Positions 8,998 to 16,878 of a stretch of 45,512 nucleotides of DNA are shown here, in pieces. The translations under genes and the position numbers were made by a program. Source of the stretch: Alphaproteobacteria bacterium (GTDB taxonomy: Bacteria > Pseudomonadota > Alphaproteobacteria > Thalassobaculales > Thalassobaculaceae). Numbering within the stretch: position 1 is the first letter of the stretch; each line of letters opens with the position of its first letter. The stretch spans positions 1 to 45,512 of the forward strand of contig JABMNR010000078.1 of assembly GCA_013203465.1 (NCBI GenBank), read 5' to 3'. The notes under the pieces are model-generated. The model made no database searches. It was not told the DNA's origin and was given only the letters and a program-made list of their open reading frames with translations.

Positions 8998-9032
8998 CTT
9001 TAGCCTAAAGACTTGAATTCCACAGAGGAATT
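8998..9032. promoter_or_regulatory. Two adjacent dyads in the cyclase/ABC divergent region
   Basis: CTTTAG-C-CTAAAG (8998-9010) and AATTCC-N5-GGAATT (9016-9032) are perfect inverted repeats lying 5 bp apart in the 114-bp gap between the cyclase gene and the ABC transporter genes. The local sequence is much more AT-rich than its surroundings. They look like operator or promoter elements, but I do not recognise the binding protein. Confidence 0.4.
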
Positions 9033-9089
9033 GATACATGCAGCGGCTGGCACATCGATGTCGAGTTCAGCACTATCGATTGGGATGAC

Positions 9090-9815
9090 ATGACGGACAC
9101 AGTGTCGGTTCGCGGGTTGGTGAAACGATTTGGCCCGCACACGGCCGTCGATGGGCTCGACTTCGATCTGGGCACCGGGGAAGTCCTGGGATTCCTGGGG
9201 CCGAACGGGGCTGGCAAGTCGACCACCATGAAGATGATCTGCGGATTTCTCACGCCAACGGCGGGAACCGCCGTGGTCTGTGGCCACGATGTGTTGGCCG
9301 ATCCGCTCGCGGTCAAGGCATCGATCGGCTATCTGCCGGAGGGGGCGCCCGCCTACCCCGACATGACACCGCTGGGGTTCCTCGATTTCATCGCCGGCAT
9401 TCGCGGCTATTCGGGGGCCGAAAAGCGCGCCCGGATAACCGACGCCATGGCGAAAACCCGGATCGAGGAGGTCGCCCATCAACCGATCGAGACCCTGTCC
9501 AAGGGGTTCAAGCGCCGGGTCGGCTTGGCGCAAGCCTTGCTGCACAACCCGCCCGTGCTGATTCTGGACGAGCCGACCGACGGCCTGGACCCGAACCAGA
9601 AGTACGAAGTGCGCAAGCTGATCAAGGCCATGGCGGCGGAGAAGGCGATCATCATCTCGACCCATATTCTTGAGGAGGTGGAGGCGGTTTGCACCCGGGC
9701 GATGATCATCGCCCGTGGACGCATCCTGGCCGATGCGACGCCCGAGGCGTTGCGCTCGCGATCGAGCACCGGCAATCTGGACGACGTGTTCCGCGAGGTG
9801 ACGGCCAATGCGTAA
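9090..9815 (+). CDS. ABC transporter ATP-binding protein (GldA/NosF-like)
   Basis: 241 residues, a single nucleotide-binding domain. Walker A is GPNGAGKS (37-44). The signature is LSKGF (136-140), a variant of LSGGQ common in this exporter subgroup. Walker B with the catalytic Glu is LILDEPTDGLDP (Glu161), and the switch His is His192 (ISTH). It should energise the permease whose gene overlaps its end by 8 bp. With the next three genes it forms the cassette ATPase, permease, GldG-like, DUF4340 that is widespread in bacteria, including ones that do not glide. Substrate unknown. Confidence 0.92.
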   Translation: MTDTVSVRGLVKRFGPHTAVDGLDFDLGTGEVLGFLGPNGAGKSTTMKMICGFLTPTAGTAVVCGHDVLADPLAVKASIGYLPEGAPAYPDMTPLGFLDFIAGIRGYSGAEKRARITDAMAKTRIEEVAHQPIETLSKGFKRRVGLAQALLHNPPVLILDEPTDGLDPNQKYEVRKLIKAMAAEKAIIISTHILEEVEAVCTRAMIIARGRILADATPEALRSRSSTGNLDDVFREVTANA

Positions 9816-10542
9816 TGTCGCCTTGATCACGTCGCGCGAGCTGCGCGCTTATTTCGCGACCCCGTTGGCGTATATCTTCATTGTGATCTTTCTGATCCTG
9901 GCCGGCACCATGACCTTCATGGTGGGCGGCTGGCTGGGGCGCGGTCAGGCCGATTTGCAGCCGTTTTTCACCTTTCATCCGTGGCTCTATTTGTTTCTGG
10001 TGCCGGCGTTGTCGATGCGCCTCTGGGCCGAGGAGCGGCGCGGCGGAACGATCGAGCTGTTCTTGACCTTGCCGATCACCATGGTGCAGGCGGTGCTAGG
10101 TAAGTTCCTGGCGGCGTGGATTTTCACCGCCATCGCACTGGCGTTGACCTTCCCGCTATGGCTGACCGTGAGTTATCTGGGGCAGCCGGACCATGGGGTG
10201 ATCCTGGCGTCCTACGTCGGCAGCCTGTTGATGGCGGGGGCCTTCCTGGCGGTGGGCGCGATGATCTCGGCGACCACCAAGAATCAGGTGATCGCCTTCG
10301 TGGTGACGACCGCCGTGCTGTTCACCTTCACGCTGGCCGGCTCCAGCGTGGTGTTGGACGTGGTGCGCGGCTGGGCTCCGGCGACGGCGGTGGAGATCGT
10401 CGCGGGGTTCGGTTTCCTGACCCATTTCCAATCGATCGCGCGCGGGGTTATCGATTCGCGTGACGTGATCTTTTTCCTGTCCGTCATCGTTCTGGCGCTG
10501 GCCGCCAACGCGTTGATCGTCGATCTCAAGAAGGCGGAGTGA
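9808..10542 (+). CDS. ABC transporter permease (GldF-like, ABC-2 type)
   Basis: 244 residues with about six predicted membrane helices. The start MRNVALITSRELRAYF, the segment LSMRLWAEERRGGTIELFLTLP and the helical region FLAVGAMISATTKNQVIAF are typical of ABC-2/GldF permeases, where the conserved EER..GT.E.LLT.P block couples to the ATPase. It overlaps the ATPase gene by 8 bp and stops 7 bp before the GldG-like gene, so translation is likely coupled. It would sit in the inner membrane as a dimer. What it exports is not evident. Confidence 0.92.
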   Translation: MRNVALITSRELRAYFATPLAYIFIVIFLILAGTMTFMVGGWLGRGQADLQPFFTFHPWLYLFLVPALSMRLWAEERRGGTIELFLTLPITMVQAVLGKFLAAWIFTAIALALTFPLWLTVSYLGQPDHGVILASYVGSLLMAGAFLAVGAMISATTKNQVIAFVVTTAVLFTFTLAGSSVVLDVVRGWAPATAVEIVAGFGFLTHFQSIARGVIDSRDVIFFLSVIVLALAANALIVDLKKAE

Positions 10543-10549
10543 TCACCCG

Positions 10550-12520
10550 ATGGTGTCCACGGAGCACGAGACGACCGGCACGCCGATGATCGGACGCGGG
10601 GTCCATGCCGATCCCGGCCGGCTGACGGGGGTTGCGCTGGCCTTGCTGGCGGCGTTGTTCGTGGCGGTCAACGTCCTGGCGGCGTTCACGCTGTCGGGCC
10701 TGCGCCTCGACCTGACCGAGGACCGCTTGTACTCGCTGTCGCCGGCGTCGGAATCGGTGCTGGCCGCGATCGAGGAGCCGGTCACCCTGCGGCTCTACTA
10801 CTCCAAGCGCTTGGGTGCTCAGGCACCGCAGTACGGGGTCTACGCCGAGCGGGTGCAGGATGTGCTGCGCGAGTACGAGCAGCGCGCCGGCGGTAAGATC
10901 CGGTTGGAGATCTACGATCCGGAGCCGTTCACCCCGGTCGAGGATCGGGCGGTGGCGTTCGGTTTGCAGGCGCTGTCGTTGGAAGAAGCCGGGGGCAGCG
11001 TGTTCTTCGGCCTGGTCGGCTCCAACACCACCGACGACGTTGAGAACATCCCGTTCCTGCAGCCGGATCGCGAAGCGTTTCTGGAGTACGATCTCACCAA
11101 GATGGTCTTCTCGCTGTCCAAGGGAACGGTCGGCAAGGTCGGCGTGCTGGGATCGATGAAGGTCGATGGCGACATTCAAATGGGCCAGCGCGGGCGTCCA
11201 GAGCAGACACCTCCCTTGGTTGTCACCGCACAGGTCAGGGATCTGTTGGACCTCACCGTGTTGGACAACAACATCCAGAAGATTCCCGACGACATATCGA
11301 TCTTGTGGATCGTCCAGCCGAAAAAACTGCCCAAGCACACCGTCTTCGCGATCGACCAGTATCTGCTCGGCGGCGGCAAGGCGGTGGTGTTCGTCGATCC
11401 CTATGCCGAGTCCGAAGGGCCGCAATCGGTGGCGTTGGCGCAGATCGTCGGGACCGACGGACCGCTCAAACCGTTGTTCGACGCCTGGGGGCTGGAGATG
11501 CCGGCCGATGTGGTGGTTGGCGATCGGTTCGCCGCCCGGCGCATCGGCAACAGCGCGGGCAATGGCTACATCACCTATGTGCCATGGCTGTTGATGCGCG
11601 GGCCGAATCTGAACAAGGAATCGCCCATCACCGCCCAGATCGACAGCGTGGCGGTGGCCAGCGCCGGGCATTTGCTCCTCCGCGAGGGCTCGTCGGTCAC
11701 CTTGGACCCGCTGCTGGTGTCGAGTCCCGGCTCGATGCTGATCGACGTCAAGAAGGTGGCGACCGAACGTCCACAACCCGAGGCGTTGTTGAGCGCGTAC
11801 CAACCGGGGCCGGATCGATACACCGTCGCTGGTCTGCTCACCGGCCGGGTCAAGACCGCTTTCCCCGACGGCCGACCGCCTTTGCCGGAAGATGTCGAGG
11901 CCGACCCGACCGCTACCTTCGAGGTGATCCGCACCGAGTCCGACGGCCCGATCGAGGTGATCGTGGTGGCGGATACCGACGTGTTGCTCGATCGGTTTTG
12001 GGTCCAGTACGCCAATATTGGTGGCCGACGCGTGGCGGTGCCAGGGGCCGGGAACGGGGCTTTCGTCGCCAACGCGTTCGATACGCTCACCGGATCATCG
12101 GCGCTGCTTGAGCTGCGGGGCCTTGGGTCGTCGTATCGGCCGTTCGACGTGATCGAGCAGTTGCGTCGCGAGGCCGACCGCGCCTTCCAGTCGAAGGAAC
12201 AGACACTGTCAAAGACCCTGGCGGAGACCCAGAAAAAGCTTGCGGCGCTACGCGGAGAGGGTGCCGGTACCCGGGGACCGGCCGCACTCAGTGAGGAAGA
12301 ACAGGGCACGGTTCGGAAACTGCAGAACGACGTGCTACGGCTGCGGTCCGAATTGCGCGGCGTTCGCGCGTCGTTGCGCGAGGATGTGGAACGGCTGGAG
12401 AGCAAGGTGATGTTTGTCAACATCGCGGCGATGCCGATTCTGGTCGCGGTGTTCGCGCTTGGTCTCGCGGTCTGGCGCGCGGGCCGCCGCCGCCGCCGCT
12501 TTAACGTGGCCGAAGGGTGA
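10550..12520 (+). CDS. GldG-like auxiliary protein of ABC transporter
   Basis: 656 residues. A membrane helix near residues 22-46 is followed by the block LRLDLTEDRLYSLS that opens GldG-type proteins. A large extracytoplasmic domain of the ABC-transporter-auxiliary (IFT52/GldG-like) type comes next. Residues about 530-618 are charged and heptad-like (probable coiled coil), and a second helix near 620-642 leads to a short Arg-rich cytoplasmic tail. In Flavobacterium GldG works with GldA and GldF; in alphaproteobacteria the role of this homologue is not established. It sits 7 bp behind the permease gene and 10 bp ahead of the DUF4340 gene. Confidence 0.88.
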   Translation: MVSTEHETTGTPMIGRGVHADPGRLTGVALALLAALFVAVNVLAAFTLSGLRLDLTEDRLYSLSPASESVLAAIEEPVTLRLYYSKRLGAQAPQYGVYAERVQDVLREYEQRAGGKIRLEIYDPEPFTPVEDRAVAFGLQALSLEEAGGSVFFGLVGSNTTDDVENIPFLQPDREAFLEYDLTKMVFSLSKGTVGKVGVLGSMKVDGDIQMGQRGRPEQTPPLVVTAQVRDLLDLTVLDNNIQKIPDDISILWIVQPKKLPKHTVFAIDQYLLGGGKAVVFVDPYAESEGPQSVALAQIVGTDGPLKPLFDAWGLEMPADVVVGDRFAARRIGNSAGNGYITYVPWLLMRGPNLNKESPITAQIDSVAVASAGHLLLREGSSVTLDPLLVSSPGSMLIDVKKVATERPQPEALLSAYQPGPDRYTVAGLLTGRVKTAFPDGRPPLPEDVEADPTATFEVIRTESDGPIEVIVVADTDVLLDRFWVQYANIGGRRVAVPGAGNGAFVANAFDTLTGSSALLELRGLGSSYRPFDVIEQLRREADRAFQSKEQTLSKTLAETQKKLAALRGEGAGTRGPAALSEEEQGTVRKLQNDVLRLRSELRGVRASLREDVERLESKVMFVNIAAMPILVAVFALGLAVWRAGRRRRRFNVAEG

Positions 12521-12530
12521 GGACGCGAGG

Positions 12531-13601
12531 ATGATCACGGCACGCTCGGTCGGTTTTCTCGGTACCGCGACCCTGGCGGTCGCGCTCGGCGCGGCTGTGG
12601 CGGTGATCGACCGGGTCGCCGATACCCGTACGTCGGTTGAGACACGGCGGTTGCTGCCGGACTTTGCCAGGCGGAGTGGCGAGGCGCATCAGATTGAGGT
12701 GATCCGCGCCGAGGACAACGATCTCGGCTCGGTCTCGCTGGTGCGCTCGGGTGATGGTTGGATCCTGGAGCAGCGCGACGGTTATCCTGCCCGCACCGAT
12801 GTGGTGCGCAAGCTGTTGTTCGACCTGGGTCAACTCGACGTGATCGAGACCAAGACCGCCGATCCCGGCCGGTTCGAGCGGTTGGATCTGCGGGATGTTG
12901 CACAGAATGGATCGAAGGCGTCTCGGCTGGTGGTGAGCACCGCCCAGGGCGATGTCCTGGCCGACCTGCATGTCGGCAAGCGGCGGGACAGCCTGCAGGG
13001 TGGCGAGCCGATGGTTTACGTCCGGCCGACCGATGGCACGCAGACCTATCTGGCCGAGGGTGAGCTGGAGATGCGCGGCAAACCGCATCAGTGGTTGTTC
13101 CGCGAGGTGGTGAATGTGCCGCAAGCGGACATCCGCCGCGCCAGCATCACGGCGGCCGACGGCACCGTCGTGGAGTTGGAACGGATCACCGACGATGGCC
13201 GCGACTTCCGCGTCGTCAACATCCTCGAGGGGCGCAAGATCGATTCGCAATACGCCATCAACAACGCCGCCACGGTGCTCGACAAGCTGTTGTTCGACGA
13301 CGTGCGCTCGGCCGAGGGTGTCGCGTTCGATCCGTCCTTGGGCTCGGCGCGGTTCGTGACCAAGGACGGTCTTGTCTTCACGGTGCAGTTTGCCCCGGAC
13401 GGCAAGGGCGAGGACGGTAAGTCCCAGGAATGGCTGCGTGTCATGGTCGAGATGCCGGAGAGTGCCTCGGACGAGACGAAGGCGTTCGCGGAGCAGGCCC
13501 GAGCCCAGGTCGACGGCTGGGCCTACCGGTTGTCGGGCTACGAGATGGAACGGCTCCGCGCCACCATGGCCACGCTCACCAAACCGATCGAAGGCAGTTG
13601 A
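12531..13601 (+). CDS. DUF4340-domain protein, partner of the ABC cassette
   Basis: 356 residues. An N-terminal membrane helix (about residues 5-25, FLGTATLAVALGAAVAVIDR) anchors a periplasmic region with repeated modules of the DUF4340 kind (RSGDGWILEQRDGYPARTD, then two further similar stretches). The frame is open back to 12414 inside the preceding gene, but the ATG at 12531 follows GAGG and gives a normal membrane-anchor N-terminus. Such proteins are regularly encoded last in the GldA/F/G-like cassette. Their biochemical function is not known. The gene ends 36 bp before a convergent gene. Confidence 0.88.
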   Translation: MITARSVGFLGTATLAVALGAAVAVIDRVADTRTSVETRRLLPDFARRSGEAHQIEVIRAEDNDLGSVSLVRSGDGWILEQRDGYPARTDVVRKLLFDLGQLDVIETKTADPGRFERLDLRDVAQNGSKASRLVVSTAQGDVLADLHVGKRRDSLQGGEPMVYVRPTDGTQTYLAEGELEMRGKPHQWLFREVVNVPQADIRRASITAADGTVVELERITDDGRDFRVVNILEGRKIDSQYAINNAATVLDKLLFDDVRSAEGVAFDPSLGSARFVTKDGLVFTVQFAPDGKGEDGKSQEWLRVMVEMPESASDETKAFAEQARAQVDGWAYRLSGYEMERLRATMATLTKPIEGS

Positions 13602-13637
13602 GCGCCGCGTGGCCGGCCGCAATTCTCTAACGCTGTT

Positions 13638-14417
13638 TTACGCGCGGTAGCCCGGCTCTTCGCGGTCGAGGATGCGGCGCAGGGCGGCGAAGTGGCGGTC
13701 GGCGACCGCCGGACGTTCGGTTGTCATTTGTTCGGCGACACGATCGCGCACGGTGTCGCTGATGCGCCGCAGCACCCCACCGGTCGATTTGGCGTGCACC
13801 TGGAACATCGCCGCGCGCTCCAGATAATACAAATCGTTGAACGCGCCGGCCATGGTCGGCCCGGTGGTGATCACCCCGTGGGAGGCCAGCAGAAGGATCG
13901 GTTTGCCGTCCATTTGCGCCGCCATCCGGTCGCCCTCCTCGGTGGCCAGTGCCAAGCCCTCGTAGTCGTCGTCATAGGCGATGCGGCGGTCGAACATCAG
14001 CGCGTTCTGTTCCGCCATCTCAAGCCGACCGCCCTCCAGCAGGGTCAGGGCCGTGGTGTAGGGCTGGTGAGTGTGCAGCACCACCGCCGCGTCCGGGTGG
14101 TTGATATGGATGCGGCTGTGAATGCAGAAGGCGGTGTTTTCGACGGTTTCCGTCCCCTCCAGCACGTGGCCGTCGGCGTCGCACAGCACCAGCGATGAGG
14201 CGGTGACCTCCGACCAGTGCCAGCCGAACGGATTGATCAGAAAACGGTCGCCCCGGATCACCCCGTTCGCATCCGGCATGGCGGCCGAGAAGTGGTTGTC
14301 CACCCCCTCGTGCAAGCCAAGCCGCGCCGCCCAGCGCAGCGCGCAGGCGAGGTCCAGGCGCAGCGCCCGAACGGTCTCCGCGTTGGCGGTGGGTCTCAGA
14401 TCCTCGGCGACGCTCAT
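13638..14417 (-). CDS. Class II aldolase/adducin family protein
   Basis: 259 residues. The fold binds a divalent metal through histidines seen here as HTHQPY and LLASHGVI. An N-terminal motif ALRWAARLGLHEGVDNHFSAAMPD and a substrate-loop DRFLINPFGWHWSEV match the decarboxylase/aldolase-like group often called 'class II aldolase and adducin N-terminal domain'. It probably cleaves or modifies a hydroxy- or phospho-sugar-type acid, but the substrate cannot be read from sequence. The frame opens at a GTG at 14429. The ATG at 14417 is preferred because GGAGGAAG lies five bases before it. A small upstream gene on the same strand ends 18 bp away. Confidence 0.9.
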   Translation of the reverse strand: MSVAEDLRPTANAETVRALRLDLACALRWAARLGLHEGVDNHFSAAMPDANGVIRGDRFLINPFGWHWSEVTASSLVLCDADGHVLEGTETVENTAFCIHSRIHINHPDAAVVLHTHQPYTTALTLLEGGRLEMAEQNALMFDRRIAYDDDYEGLALATEEGDRMAAQMDGKPILLLASHGVITTGPTMAGAFNDLYYLERAAMFQVHAKSTGGVLRRISDTVRDRVAEQMTTERPAVADRHFAALRRILDREEPGYRA

Positions 14418-14435
14418 GGCTTCCTCCACTCAAGA

Positions 14436-14654
14436 CTAGGTTGTCGGCGCCAGTGTGCCGCCTTGCGCCCCCGGATTAAAGCGCGTCGTGCGGGGGTGCT
14501 GCGATGACGCGAGATCACGAAGCCGCTGACGGGCCGCCCGCCGCGCGTCGGCCGGGTCCTGAAGCCGCTCCTCGACCGGCCGGACCCGGCCGCCATGATC
14601 GAAAGGAAGACCGGTGCCGCCGCGCACCAACATCAAGAGTGCTTTGTCCAACAT
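14436..14654 (-). CDS. Candidate 72-residue protein of unknown function
   Basis: I do not recognise this protein. The ATG at 14654 is preceded by GAGGA at a suitable distance. The product begins MLDKALLMLVRGGTGLPFD, continues with a charged Arg/Glu-rich helix (RPVEERLQDPADARRAARQR) and ends in a loose Gly/Pro/Thr tail. The coding stretch is GC-rich while the leader upstream is AT-rich, as expected for a gene with its own promoter. It ends 18 bp before the class II aldolase gene and may be its leader gene. It could equally be a chance frame; conservation would decide. Confidence 0.4.
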   Translation of the reverse strand: MLDKALLMLVRGGTGLPFDHGGRVRPVEERLQDPADARRAARQRLRDLASSQHPRTTRFNPGAQGGTLAPTT

Positions 14655-14745
14655 GTTGATTTTCCTCAGTGTATTCATGGTCAATAGACGTAAGTTTCTG
14701 TTCATAAAATCAGTGTCTTCAGGCTTATTTTCAAACGATGCTTTT

Positions 14746-14760
14746 TCACAGTTAGTGTGA
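14746..14760. promoter_or_regulatory. Dyad TCACA-N5-TGTGA before the LysR gene
   Basis: A perfect inverted repeat, TCACA (14746-14750) and TGTGA (14756-14760), ends 13 bp before the ATG of the LysR-type regulator. It lies in an AT-rich (about 65 percent AT by eye) divergent promoter region of 119 bp. LysR proteins bind imperfect dyads and usually repress their own gene, so this is a plausible operator. CRP-type sites also contain TGTGA/TCACA arms but in the opposite order. Confidence 0.4.
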
Positions 14761-14773
14761 GATAATTTTACAT

Positions 14774-15703
14774 ATGAGGTCACTTCCACCACTCACCTCC
14801 CTGCGCGCCTTCGAGGCGGCGGCGCGGTTGGAGAGCGTCACTCGCGCGGCTGATGAGCTGTCGGTCACCCACGCCGCGATCAGCCATCAGCTGCGGGCGC
14901 TGGAAACCTGGATCGGCAAACCGTTGTTCGAGCGTCGGCATCGGCGCATCCAATTGAACGAGGCGGGCGCGATGCTGTTGCCGGTGGTGAGCGATGCGTT
15001 TGACCGAATCGCCGAACGGGCCGGGCGGCTACGGTCACGGGGCGAGAGGCGGACCTTGACGATCTCGGCGGCACCGTCGGTGGCCTATCGCTGGGTGGTG
15101 CCGCGCCTGGCGGTGTTCAGCGAACAGCACCCGGAGATCGACGTGCGGTTGGAGCATTCCACCCGGATGGTCGATCTGGCCCGCGAGTCGATCGATGTGG
15201 CGATCCGTTATGGCGCCGGCGCGTGGCCGGGTGTTGTGGCGCACCGGCTGATGTCCGGGCACGCCGAGCCGTTAGCGGCCCCGGCGCTGCTCGATCGCCA
15301 CGGGTTCACGAACGCCGATCTGCCGCTATCCGCCGAACAGATTTCCCACCTGCCGCTGCAGCACGAGGAAACGCGGGATTGGTGGCGGCGCTGGTTCGAG
15401 GCGAACGGGGTGCCCGGCGCGGATGTCTCCAGCGGCGCGGTGTTCCACGAGGCCGGGGTGCTGATCGATGTGGCGATTGCCGGCCAAGGGGTGGTGCTCG
15501 GCCGCTGGGCGTTGGCTGATGAGCCGTTGCGGCATGGCCTGTTGCTCAGCCTCAACCACGCGCCCTTGAGCGCCGACATGTCCTATTGGCTCGCCTACCA
15601 TGAGAGCCGGTCCAGTGATCCGGTGATCATCGCGTTCCGCGACTACGTGCTCGAACACGTGGCCAGTGAACCGCCGCCGGTTCCGGAACGACCACGCTTG
15701 TGA
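14774..15703 (+). CDS. LysR-type transcriptional regulator (GcvA-like subgroup)
   Basis: 309 residues, standard for the family. The N-terminal winged helix-turn-helix reads PPLTSLRAFEAAARLESVTR, then AADELSVTHAAISHQLRALE, then LFERRHRRIQL. Residues about 90-300 are the periplasmic-binding-protein-like effector domain, with IDVAIRYGAG as in GcvA-type members. It is divergent from the candidate small gene and class II aldolase gene, which makes those its most likely targets. No clear ribosome site precedes the ATG; the region upstream is AT-rich. Being GcvA-like in sequence does not mean that it controls the gcv operon, which has its own riboswitch. Confidence 0.92.
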   Translation: MRSLPPLTSLRAFEAAARLESVTRAADELSVTHAAISHQLRALETWIGKPLFERRHRRIQLNEAGAMLLPVVSDAFDRIAERAGRLRSRGERRTLTISAAPSVAYRWVVPRLAVFSEQHPEIDVRLEHSTRMVDLARESIDVAIRYGAGAWPGVVAHRLMSGHAEPLAAPALLDRHGFTNADLPLSAEQISHLPLQHEETRDWWRRWFEANGVPGADVSSGAVFHEAGVLIDVAIAGQGVVLGRWALADEPLRHGLLLSLNHAPLSADMSYWLAYHESRSSDPVIIAFRDYVLEHVASEPPPVPERPRL

Positions 15704-15829
15704 CGCGGCGGCACCAGATAAAAAATGGAGCGGGCGAGCTGCGTTTGGTGTCTGGACGACGGCTGCGCCCGAGCATCCGTCGCCGCTCGATCCCGCCTGC
15801 CTACCATCGCTTCCAAGGGGAGGACTTCC

Positions 15830-16853
15830 ATGAAACGCGTTCAACATCACCGCTTCGACGATTTAACCGATCCGGCCACGCGCGACACCGACGCGCCCGT
15901 CTCGCCGAGCCGTCGGTCGTTCCTTGCCACCGCCGCCGCGCTCGCGGCGACCACGGCGGCCGCGTCGGAGGCGCTGGCCCGGAGCTATGGCCCCGGCGCC
16001 GATCCGGTTCACTACCCCGACCCGGATATCGTTGTGCTGGACCCCCGGTTTAAGGCCAAGCTCGGCAACACCCCGATCCAGCGGCTGTATACCGGAACGC
16101 TGTGGGCCGAGGGGCCGGCCTGGAACGGTGTCGGGCGGTATCTGCTGTGGAGCGACATCCCGAACAACGAGCAGCTGCGCTGGATCGAGGAGGATGGCCA
16201 TGTCTCGCGGGGCTTCCGCGCGCCGTCGGGCAACAGCAACGGCAACACCTTCGATTACAGCGGGCGGCAAATCGCTTGCGAGCACCTGAACCGTCGCGTG
16301 GTGCGCTACGAATACGATGGATGGCTCGATCACCGTGCTCGCCGAGACGTTCGAGGGCAAGGGCTTCAACGCGCCGAACGACGCGGTGGTGCACCCCGAT
16401 GACGGCTCGATCTGGTTCACCGACCCAGGATACGGCCAGTTGATGAACTACGAGGGACGGCGCGCCGGTACCGGCTCGGTTCAGCCGTTCATGAAGGAGG
16501 CGGTGTACCGGATCGACGCGAACACCGGCGCCATCACCAAGGTGGCCGACCAGCCGTTCAAGCCGAACGCCCGTACTTTTGCCAGCATGGAATTCAACGG
16601 CAAGACCGGCTTCGCCGACGGTATCCGCTGCGACGAGGATGGCAACGTGTGGTCGTCCGCCGGCTGGGTCGGCGACGGCTATGACGGGGTGCACATCTTC
16701 CACCCCGATGGCACCCGGATCGGCCAGATACGCTTGCCGGAAATCTGCTCGAACGTCTGCTTCGGCGGCACCAAGCGCAACCGGCTGTTCATGACCGCCA
16801 GCCAGTCGTTGTACGCGGTCTTCGTCGAGACCAAGGGGGCGCACATTACCTGA
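15830..16853 (+). pseudogene. Tat-exported SMP-30/gluconolactonase-like gene, frameshifted
   Basis: The gene starts at ATG 15830 behind a perfect ribosome site (AAGGGGAGGA). A twin-arginine signal, SRRSFLATAAALAATTAAA, directs export of a folded product. The first frame gives SMP-30-type text (LYTGTLWAEGPAWNGVGRYL, LLWSDIPNN, NGNTFDYSGRQIACEHLNRR) up to RYEYDG near 16317, then continues out of frame to a stop at 16402. The second frame resumes exactly there with SITVLAETFEGKGFNAPND, WFTDPGYG, FADGIRCDEDGNVW and GGTKRNRLFM, ending at 16853. ATGG is repeated at 16317-16320 and 16321-16324; removing one copy restores one frame of about 340 residues. The family hydrolyses sugar lactones with a bound metal. 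It could be a recent inactivation or a sequence error. Confidence 0.85.
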
Positions 16854-16878
16854 GTCCTTGAGCGCCCGGCGCGGACGG

